Assembly: GCA_902572675.1 (NCBI GenBank)
Contig: CACGGY010000004.1
Location: 1 to 29,866 of the forward strand
Direction of reading: 5' to 3'
Length of the DNA stretch: 29,866 nt
Source of the DNA: an uncultured Prochlorococcus sp.
GTDB lineage: Bacteria; Cyanobacteriota; Cyanobacteriia; PCC-6307; Cyanobiaceae
Made by a program: the position numbers and the translations under genes. The notes beneath the pieces are model-generated. The model saw only the letters and a program-made list of their open reading frames with translations, ran no database searches and was not told where the DNA came from. This document shows, in pieces, positions 24,934 to 29,866 of this stretch (positions within the stretch are counted from its first letter, which is position 1; each line of letters starts with the position of its first letter).

Positions 24934-25140
24934 ATGAGTGCAACAAAAAGAGAGGAAGTAAGTTCTCACCTTAGATATATAAGGTTAGAGCTCAGAGAAA
25001 TGCATCAAATGCTTATCAAAGATGATTTGTTACCAGATCTAAATGAAGCAAAAGAAGTACATGCACAACTTGACGCACTACTTGAATTATTATCGGATAA
25101 AAGAGTAAAGAAGATAAAAAGTCAATTTGGGAACTTTTAA
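24934..25140 (+). CDS. Small conserved-looking helical protein, 68 aa
   Basis: Function unknown. The protein is an uninterrupted pair of amphipathic helices: REEVSSHLRYIRLELREMHQ then NEAKEVHAQLDALLELLSDKR. The regular heptads and high conservation-type residues (His, Tyr, Arg pattern) suggest a helical hairpin that dimerises. I recall similar sequences throughout marine picocyanobacteria, but cannot verify this here. No neighbour suggests a pathway. Confidence 0.72.
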   Translation: MSATKREEVSSHLRYIRLELREMHQMLIKDDLLPDLNEAKEVHAQLDALLELLSDKRVKKIKSQFGNF

Positions 25141-25154
25141 TGAATATTGATAAA

Positions 25155-25448
25155 TTATAGATAATTGGAAGCTGATTCTATTTTTTTGCGATTGTCATGC
25201 ATTTGTTCTAATTTTTTGTAAATATCTTTAATTTGGTTTTGTATTAGATCTGTTGAGTTTATATTGCTCAAAGCATCCATTGCTGATAGAAGACTTTCCT
25301 TTGCATCTATCAAATGTCTACATTCTTTACTGCCTGCCTCGTATGACATAATAATTAAAAATGATATTATCACAAATATATATATATTTGTTCCGTATTG
25401 CTTGATACTCTTATTAAATAAAAGACAATTATTATTAACAAATACCAA
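25155..25448 (-). CDS. Small membrane or secreted hypothetical protein
   Basis: Unrecognised. In the 97-aa reading frame, residues 22-38 are hydrophobic (NIYIFVIISFLIIMSYEAG), followed by a helical region with one Cys and charged heptads (IKDIYKKLEQMHDNRKKIE). The first 20 residues are unusual, so the start is uncertain; Met34 at 25349 would remove the membrane segment. With the long form it would be anchored or secreted with its C-terminal helix outside. It is convergent with the 68-aa gene, 14 bases between stops. Confidence 0.5.
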   Translation of the reverse strand: MVFVNNNCLLFNKSIKQYGTNIYIFVIISFLIIMSYEAGSKECRHLIDAKESLLSAMDALSNINSTDLIQNQIKDIYKKLEQMHDNRKKIESASNYL

Positions 25449-25489
25449 ACAATTTAAAGAATTATTTTAATTAAAATTAGAAAAAAAAA

Positions 25490-25672
25490 ATGAAAGAAAA
25501 TTTTAAAAATTATGAATACAGTATCAATCTAGCTTTAGATAATGCAAAAAAAAGAATTAATTTACTAGGAAATTCTGATAAAAATTCCATTTTAGAGGAA
25601 TATAAAGAATGGATTAATGATGGGTTAAATAAACATACCGTTTTACTAATTAGAGAGGATCCAATCATATAA
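25490..25672 (+). CDS. Small hypothetical protein, 60 aa
   Basis: Unrecognised. A soluble, mainly helical protein with YSINLALDNAKKRINLLG and EEYKEWINDGLNKH as its amphipathic parts. No signal, Cys or membrane segment. It may be a short nucleic-acid or protein-binding module, but nothing specific is visible. Confidence 0.55.
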   Translation: MKENFKNYEYSINLALDNAKKRINLLGNSDKNSILEEYKEWINDGLNKHTVLLIREDPII

Positions 25673-25690
25673 ATTAAGATTTAACCAAAT

Positions 25691-25786
25691 TTAATTCTTT
25701 GCCTTAGATGTAACTCTAAATAAAAAATAAAGGCTTATAATAAAAGTCATTATAAGAAAGATTGTAAGGGAAGAAAAATTATACAT
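25691..25786 (-). CDS. Membrane microprotein, 31 aa
   Basis: Unrecognised. The 31-codon ATG frame is nearly all one membrane helix (LTIFLIMTFIISLYFLF, about residues 7-23) with a basic C-terminal tail (RVTSKAKN). This is the layout of small cyanobacterial photosystem or b6f subunits, but the sequence matches none I know. Confidence 0.45.
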   Translation of the reverse strand: MYNFSSLTIFLIMTFIISLYFLFRVTSKAKN

Positions 25787-25843
25787 AATATATATTTATT
25801 AGATTTATTTAACTATAACAGTATTTATGGATTTTCTTTGGAT

Positions 25844-25972
25844 TCAGTTTTCTTTAAAGAGTGTATAAATAAATTTTTTAAAAACTTCTTTTTTTAAAAT
25901 TATTTTTTTAGCCTTATATTTTTTTAATTTATTAAAAATTAAATCAACTAAATATTCTGATTTTGGAGTCAT
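25844..25972 (-). CDS. Small basic protein, 42 aa
   Basis: Unrecognised. A 42-codon ATG frame, very Lys-rich (KKYKAKKIILKKEVFKKF), likely an amphipathic basic helix that could bind nucleic acid or membranes. It lies between the 31-aa microprotein and the lipoprotein gene, all on the minus strand. Its stop is 57 bases before the next start. AT-rich codons make a chance frame possible. Confidence 0.4.
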   Translation of the reverse strand: MTPKSEYLVDLIFNKLKKYKAKKIILKKEVFKKFIYTLFKEN

Positions 25973-25981
25973 TATATATAT

Positions 25982-26332
25982 CTATTTTTCTAATAAATAA
26001 ATTTTCTCTTCTCCAATTTTGTCGGGTGTTGTTATTTTGCAACCTTTATCTTTTTCCATGTCGCAATCTTTTGTGGCAGGAACCGATTTCCAAGTACAAA
26101 TTTTTTCTTGCGCATCTTCTTTTAATATTATCCATCCATCATCTAAGTATTCTGAAATGCCATCTTCTGCACAAGAAAACTTAACCTCTAATCTGGTTTT
26201 TTCCGAATTAGTATTTTCAATAATATTTTCTTCCGAATTAATTTTGGGATTATCATAATTAATTGATGTCTTACAAGAACTCAAGAGCATTGTTAGAAAT
26301 ATTATTTGAAATAAATTTTTTATTCTTTTCAT
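25982..26332 (-). CDS. Small lipoprotein, 116 aa
   Basis: A lipoprotein of unknown function. The signal peptide has a basic start (MKRIKN), a hydrophobic core and the lipobox LLSSC with the lipidated Cys at about residue 20. The mature part begins with an Asn/Glu-rich linker, then a small domain with four further Cys residues (FSCAED, KICTWK, KDCDME, KGCKIT) that probably form two disulfides. It should be anchored in a membrane facing the periplasm. I do not recognise the domain. Confidence 0.7.
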   Translation of the reverse strand: MKRIKNLFQIIFLTMLLSSCKTSINYDNPKINSEENIIENTNSEKTRLEVKFSCAEDGISEYLDDGWIILKEDAQEKICTWKSVPATKDCDMEKDKGCKITTPDKIGEEKIYLLEK

Positions 26333-26384
26333 TTTTATTTTAATGATATTTAAATTTTATTTAAATTATTAATGAAAGTCTAGT

Positions 26385-26561
26385 TTATTTTGATTCTATT
26401 AATTTTAATAGTTGATCCATTTTATTCATCAATTCCTTTACATCATCTGGACATGGTAATGTTAATTCTTCGGTAACTTCTAAATGCATTTTTTTTAAAT
26501 CATGCCTTAAATTTTTTAAGTGCATTTTTACGTTTTCTTTCTTTTGTCTGATATCATTCAT
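26385..26561 (-). CDS. Small helical protein, 58 aa
   Basis: Unrecognised. The 58-codon ATG frame encodes a charged, largely helical protein: an N-terminal basic helix (RQKKENVKMHLKNLRHDLKK), a central acidic turn with LPCPDD, and a C-terminal helix with LMNKMDQLLKLIE. One Cys. It is 11 bases after the preceding minus-strand gene (26573-27010), so it is likely in the same transcript. Confidence 0.55.
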   Translation of the reverse strand: MNDIRQKKENVKMHLKNLRHDLKKMHLEVTEELTLPCPDDVKELMNKMDQLLKLIESK

Positions 26562-26572
26562 GTTATCAAAAT

Positions 26573-27010
26573 TTAATCTTGTAAATTCTCAATTTCATAA
26601 ATTTCTTCACCACCATAACAAAAATTAGTAGATAACATTTTTAATTCGCTGTTATTGAGTCCGATTATATTTTTGTTTTTAATAATATAATTTTTAGCAA
26701 ATGCTTCACAATCCAATTTATTTTTTGCATGTTTAATAACTGGATAAAAATATGATAGTAAAAAAATTATAGACAAAAACGTTATTAATGATTTTTTATC
26801 ATTTTTGAAGATTTCGTTTGCTTTCTTTTTTGTTCTTAATATTCTTATTAGTAATTTATCTGGCAATCCTATTTGAACAAATAAAAGTTCAACCCACCAT
26901 GGAAGATCTTTACCTTTACTTTTTTTCACATTTGGAGAAGTATTCATTTTCTTATCTTCATAGTTTTGTTTTCTAACCTCTTTTGGACTAATTGTTTCTT
27001 TTTTATTCAT
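26573..27010 (-). CDS. Single-TM hypothetical protein, 145 aa
   Basis: Unrecognised. The first 35 residues are basic and disordered. A striking hydrophobic/aromatic block follows: DLPWWVELLFVQIGLPDKLL (about 35-54), then a basic linker and a membrane helix at about 75-90 (LITFLSIIFLLSYFYPVI). The C-terminal domain has two Cys residues. The PWWVELLFVQIGLPD block looks like a conserved amphipathic membrane-binding motif and is the best handle for a search. Confidence 0.6.
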   Translation of the reverse strand: MNKKETISPKEVRKQNYEDKKMNTSPNVKKSKGKDLPWWVELLFVQIGLPDKLLIRILRTKKKANEIFKNDKKSLITFLSIIFLLSYFYPVIKHAKNKLDCEAFAKNYIIKNKNIIGLNNSELKMLSTNFCYGGEEIYEIENLQD

Positions 27011-27141
27011 ATCATCGAATAATTTAAGTGAAATATAGAGGTTTTATTTTGATTTGAAAACTATATTCTTATTTTATAAGTTTTAATTCAAATAATCTAT
27101 GAATTTGAGTATTGTTAATTTGTAGTTAGATTAATTCTTAA

Positions 27142-27411
27142 ATGCCAAAGAAAAGAAGGAAGTTAAATAAAGATTTCGAGAGGGAGATATATTCATCAAA
27201 AAAAAATGTCGAATTAGTTTTGGCAAAAATCTATGATATTGATGATGAAGATATACAAAAGGAATATATGAGCGCATTTAACGAAGTTGTTTGTTTATAC
27301 GATGAACTCAAAGAAGATTATGAAAAACTTGGATTTAATGATAATTCGGAAAAACGACTTTCAAATTATAAGGATGGTTATAATCTTTTTGAATCTGAAT
27401 TTGAAATCTAA
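27142..27411 (+). CDS. Small acidic hypothetical protein, 89 aa
   Basis: Unrecognised. A basic N-terminal patch (MPKKRRKLNKDFERE) is followed by an acidic helical region (DIDDEDIQKEYMSAFNEVV) and an acidic C-terminus. No membrane segment. Its last four bases overlap the end of the convergent 27408-27629 gene, so both stops share sequence. Confidence 0.55.
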   Translation: MPKKRRKLNKDFEREIYSSKKNVELVLAKIYDIDDEDIQKEYMSAFNEVVCLYDELKEDYEKLGFNDNSEKRLSNYKDGYNLFESEFEI

Positions 27412-27629
27412 TTTTTTCCCTTTTTATTTTCATAAGGTATTACTGGTATTTCAATTAGATCACCTTTTTCAAGAATAGACCTTTTCTCTTGCAAATTTTT
27501 TATACAAGTAAATTCTTTTTTCTCCTTCTTACAAATTTTTTTTATTTGGTAATTAGTAAGTGAATATGATACTTCACCAAATGTCAGTGAGGCTAGTAAA
27601 AATAAAAATGAATATAATACAAATTTCAT
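27408..27629 (-). CDS. Small secreted hypothetical protein, 73 aa
   Basis: Unrecognised. A signal peptide occupies about 1-22 (FVLYSFLFLLASLTFGEV). The mature 50 residues are very basic with two Cys residues (KKICKKEKKEFTCIKNL) nine apart, possibly disulfide-bonded. The segment GDLIEIPVIPYE resembles the end of a LysM-like module (which often ends in ...G..I.IP), so a very small peptidoglycan-binding module is conceivable but weakly supported. Confidence 0.6.
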   Translation of the reverse strand: MKFVLYSFLFLLASLTFGEVSYSLTNYQIKKICKKEKKEFTCIKNLQEKRSILEKGDLIEIPVIPYENKKGKN

Positions 27630-27662
27630 AAATTTCTAGCTTTTGAATTCTAATTATGTTTT

Positions 27663-27941
27663 TTATATATCATTATAGATATCTATAATTTGTTTTAATT
27701 CTTCTTTACTTAAGTCTGTTGAAATAAAAACTTCTTGGGCTGTTTTACCTTTTCTTGCGATTGCTTTATATCCGTTTATCGTTTTAACTGACAATCTTAT
27801 TATCAATTTTGAAGATCTTCCTCTAACTCTTGATATCGCAGCTGGAGTTATTGTCTTTATATTCATATTAAGGACTAACTTTTGAAGTATTGGAATTAGA
27901 CCCTCTATATTCGTACTATGATTTAAAACTAATCTACCCAA
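27663..27941 (-). CDS. DUF2103 family protein
   Basis: A 92-aa protein of the DUF2103 family, described in databases as possibly metal-binding but without known function. The signatures are the N-terminal GRLVLNHSTNIEGLIPILQKL, then ITPAAISRVRGRS, then GYKAIARKGKTAQEVFI. The basic RVRGRSSKLIIRL strand and the KAIARKGK loop suggest nucleic-acid contact, which is inference. The family is common in cyanobacteria, often near petN and clpS. It is divergent from petN with 116 bases between them. Confidence 0.82.
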   Translation of the reverse strand: MGRLVLNHSTNIEGLIPILQKLVLNMNIKTITPAAISRVRGRSSKLIIRLSVKTINGYKAIARKGKTAQEVFISTDLSKEELKQIIDIYNDI

Positions 27942-28057
27942 ACCTTTTTTTTTACATTCTATTTAAAAAATTGTGTTTCTGAGAAGTTAACTTTAGCTTA
28001 TAAATTAAAAACAATTTTTGAAGTTCTGTTATATTTATAGTAATTGATTTAAATCTA

Positions 28058-28159
28058 ATGATTTTTCAAATTGGATGGGCTGCTTTAGCTGCAATTTTTA
28101 CTTTTTCAATAGCAATGGTTGTTTGGGGTAGAAATGGTGACGGCTCTATTGATATATGA
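28058..28159 (+). CDS. petN: Cytochrome b6f complex subunit VIII PetN
   Basis: A 33-aa single-span thylakoid membrane protein. The sequence [20 protein letters not shown] followed by RNG is unmistakably PetN, one of the four small subunits at the rim of the cytochrome b6f complex, needed for its stability. The C-terminal GDGSIDI extends slightly beyond the usual GRNGL end. The upstream region has TATAGT at 28036-28041 as a -10 candidate. The stop TGA overlaps the ATG of the next frame by four bases (ATGA), so a second protein is coupled to it. Confidence 0.92.
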
Positions 28160-28296
28160 TTCCTTCCTTTTCATATGAAGTATATTTAAGTAAGTTTCTT
28201 ATTATTACATCATTTGTTTTACTTATATTTATAACGTTAGCTGTGATTTACATTTCTTTCGTCTCTTGGAAAGATAAAAAAAGACTAAATAAATAA
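28156..28296 (+). CDS. Membrane microprotein coupled to petN, 46 aa
   Basis: Unrecognised. The 46-codon frame starts at the ATG inside ATGA of the petN stop, so translation should be coupled to petN. It contains one long membrane helix at about 14-36 ([20 protein letters not shown]) and a basic tail ending KDKKRLNK. The single-span layout and coupling to an electron-transfer subunit suggest a thylakoid protein, perhaps an auxiliary of the b6f complex. It is convergent with thf1, with 10 bases between stops. I do not recognise it as PetL, PetM or PetG. Confidence 0.68.
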
Positions 28297-28306
28297 ATAC
28301 TATCGA

Positions 28307-28912
28307 TTAAGATTTTTTCTTTTTATCCTTTATTTTTAGTTCTTCAGCTAATTCTTTCGCTTGTTGCATTTTAGAAAGACTACTTTTATAAATTCCTATA
28401 TCTTTTTCAGCTTTGTTAAAGGATAAATTTAATTTCTCAAAAATATCAGAGATGACATTATTTGTTTCTGATTCACTTTTACCTTTTAAATCTTGACTCT
28501 TGGAAATTATTATAAATATGCCTAAATTTAATATCCTTGAAGGGTAGATTTTAGAATTGTTTTTCCCTTTTAATAATTTAAATAAGTCTTCAGATGATTT
28601 TTCTTTAAATTCCTTTTGAGATTTTTGAGAGATTTCCTTAATTTCCTCAGCTTTAAAATTTGTAGAACTGCATAAAGATTCAAAAAGAAGGTCCAAATGT
28701 TTCTCGGGTTTATATCCTTTCATAAATTCTTTGTATGTTTCTGTGAGACCCACACAAAATAGATAATCTTGTTTAAATTCAATTTGATGATTTAAAAGAT
28801 TAAGCTCGACAAGCATTTCGTCAACTATTCTTTTATATAAACCTGGAATAACGTAAGGAAATTTTTCATGAAATAACTTTTTGCTATCAGAAACAGTCAA
28901 TTTTTCTTTCAA
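28307..28912 (-). CDS. thf1: Thylakoid formation protein Thf1 / Psb29
   Basis: Thf1 (Psb29) assists photosystem II biogenesis and repair and binds FtsH. TVSDSKKLFHEKFPYVIPGLY (start region) and the following YKRIVDEMLVELNLLNHQ helix match the family, and the C-terminal half is helical with a basic end. The frame is open back to a TTG at 28957 (216 aa), but the family normally starts shortly before TVSDSK, so I prefer TTG at 28912, giving 201 aa. No ATG is available in this stretch. The gene is divergent from clpP, with ftsH close by, consistent with a known Thf1-FtsH functional link. A promoter for thf1 lies in the 28913-28992 region. Confidence 0.85.
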   Translation of the reverse strand: MKEKLTVSDSKKLFHEKFPYVIPGLYKRIVDEMLVELNLLNHQIEFKQDYLFCVGLTETYKEFMKGYKPEKHLDLLFESLCSSTNFKAEEIKEISQKSQKEFKEKSSEDLFKLLKGKNNSKIYPSRILNLGIFIIISKSQDLKGKSESETNNVISDIFEKLNLSFNKAEKDIGIYKSSLSKMQQAKELAEELKIKDKKKKS

Positions 28913-28992
28913 TTTTTTATATGTAAACCTTAATAAGGTTAGCGTATGTTGACTCAATATCGTTAATATCTAATAAACAGATAAATATTATT

Positions 28993-29577
28993 ATGATCCC
29001 GTTAGTTTTAGAAGAATCTGGTGGTAGCGAAAGAGTCTTTGATATTTATTCGAGACTATTAAGAGAGAGAATAATCTTTTTGGGAGAACAAGTCACAAGT
29101 GAAACTGCCAATAGAATTGTTGCGCAATTATTATTTCTTGAAGCAGAGGATCCGGAGAAGGATATCTACATGTATATAAATTCCCCTGGAGGATCTGTTT
29201 ATGATGGTTTAGGAATCTTCGATACAATGCAACATGTTAAGCCAGATATTCATACAGTTTGTGTTGGCCTTGCAGCTAGTATGGGAGCTTTTTTGTTGGC
29301 AGCAGGTACTAAAGGTAAAAGAAGTAGCCTTAGGCATTCACGAATTATGATTCATCAACCACTTGGAGGTGCTAGAGGGCAAGCTAGTGATATAAGAATT
29401 CAAGCAGATGAAATTTTGTTCCTGAAAGAACGTCTTAACACTGAATTATCAGAAAGAACGGGTAAAGATTATGACACTATTAAAAACGATACAGATAGAG
29501 ATTTTTATATGTCTCCAAATGAGGCAGTAGAGTATGGATTAATAGATTTAGTATTGGATAAGAAACCAGCCGGTTAA
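28993..29577 (+). CDS. clpP: ATP-dependent Clp protease proteolytic subunit ClpP
   Basis: A 194-aa ClpP with an intact catalytic triad: Ser96 in GLAASMGAF, His121 in IMIHQPLGG, and Asp170 in [20 protein letters not shown] (62-72) forms the oxyanion and handle region. It assembles in a tetradecameric barrel with ClpX or ClpC ATPases in the cytoplasm. Cyanobacteria have several clpP paralogues; I cannot say which number this is. The stop lies inside a palindrome shared with the convergent ftsH stop. Confidence 0.95.
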   Translation: MIPLVLEESGGSERVFDIYSRLLRERIIFLGEQVTSETANRIVAQLLFLEAEDPEKDIYMYINSPGGSVYDGLGIFDTMQHVKPDIHTVCVGLAASMGAFLLAAGTKGKRSSLRHSRIMIHQPLGGARGQASDIRIQADEILFLKERLNTELSERTGKDYDTIKNDTDRDFYMSPNEAVEYGLIDLVLDKKPAG

Positions 29578-29580
29578 GTT

Positions 29581-29866
29581 TTAACTTAATAGTTGAGGTG
29601 TTCTTTCTTTCTCAGGAATAGTGGTGAATTTAGAGAGTATGCTAACGAATTCATCACCATCTAATGTTTCTTTTTCTATTAAAAGATCTACTATTTTATC
29701 CATTGCATTTCTATGTTTGCTGACTATAGAATAAGTTTCTTTATAACATTCCTTAACCATTACCCTTACGCTTTCATCAATTTGTTTAGAGATAGAGTCG
29801 GATACTTCACTTCTTGTCATCAAATCTCTTCCAACAAATACCTCTTGATTTCCACCCTCTAATGCT
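29581..29866 (-). CDS. ftsH: FtsH membrane-bound AAA protease, 3' part only
   Basis: The C-terminal 94 residues of FtsH. The frame continues through the window edge without a start: upstream of the internal ATG at 29823 it reads LEGGNQEVFVGRDLMTRSE, the typical FtsH peptidase-domain end (GxxxxVFLGRD). The following helical bundle KQIDESVRVMVKECYKE and KIVDLLIEKETLDGDEF are conserved FtsH C-terminal segments. The zinc-binding HEAGH motif and AAA domain lie outside the window. In cyanobacteria FtsH removes damaged D1 of photosystem II, and Thf1, encoded nearby, influences its accumulation. Confidence 0.93.
   Translation of the reverse strand, partial: ALEGGNQEVFVGRDLMTRSEVSDSISKQIDESVRVMVKECYKETYSIVSKHRNAMDKIVDLLIEKETLDGDEFVSILSKFTTIPEKERTPQLLS

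Overview
The window is AT-rich, gene-dense DNA from a cyanobacterium, most likely a high-light-adapted Prochlorococcus. The evidence is petN (cytochrome b6f subunit VIII), thf1/psb29 (photosystem II biogenesis), an SLH-domain cyanobacterial porin, a DUF2103 protein, a thf1-clpP-ftsH neighbourhood, very low GC, short intergenic gaps and many tiny single-span membrane proteins. The genus call is inference from gene content and composition; no rRNA or tRNA is present to confirm it.

Layout. 1-2.5 kb: two tiny membrane proteins, a DUF1499 protein, a two-TM potassium channel with RCK/TrkA domain, and a small c-type cytochrome. 2.6-14.4 kb: a phosphate-acquisition and oxyanion island. It holds phoB-phoR, an SLH porin divergent from pstS, then chrA-arsJ-gap on the minus strand facing a divergent arsR, and finally pstC-pstA-pstB. 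Candidate Pho boxes (about 8-bp repeats on an 11-bp period) lie in the porin/pstS intergenic region and before pstC. A double ATCAA-N6-TTGAT operator lies between gap and arsR. The logic is coherent: phosphate starvation induces porin and Pst uptake, arsenate enters by the same route, and Gap/ArsJ turns it into 1-arseno-3-phosphoglycerate and exports it. ChrA is an oxyanion transporter in the same transcription unit.

14.4-15.6 kb: short ORFs and a small secreted protein. 15.6-21.4 kb: a tightly coupled minus-strand operon exonuclease - ATP-dependent DNA ligase - Lhr-type helicase - metallophosphoesterase, a known bacterial DNA-repair cassette. 21.4-24.2 kb: a C-terminally anchored coiled protein, a stand-alone IF2_N-domain protein, a DUF2130 predicted nuclease with a long coiled coil, and a ribbon-helix-helix protein, all on the minus strand.

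24.3-27.9 kb: a run of small, mostly unrecognised proteins (soluble, single-TM, one lipoprotein, one secreted), several below 60 aa, ending in a DUF2103 protein. 28.0-29.9 kb: petN overlapping by ATGA a previously easy-to-miss 46-aa membrane protein, then divergent thf1 and clpP, and the 3' end of ftsH running off the window.

The most notable observations are the mirrored ars promoter/operator (which argues that the longest gap and arsR reading frames have wrong starts), the petN-coupled microprotein, the four-gene repair cassette, a PhoR without membrane segments, and the IF2_N orphan beside a predicted nuclease. I did not find a clearly new multi-gene defence or mobile system; no IS, integrase, CRISPR array or tRNA was seen.
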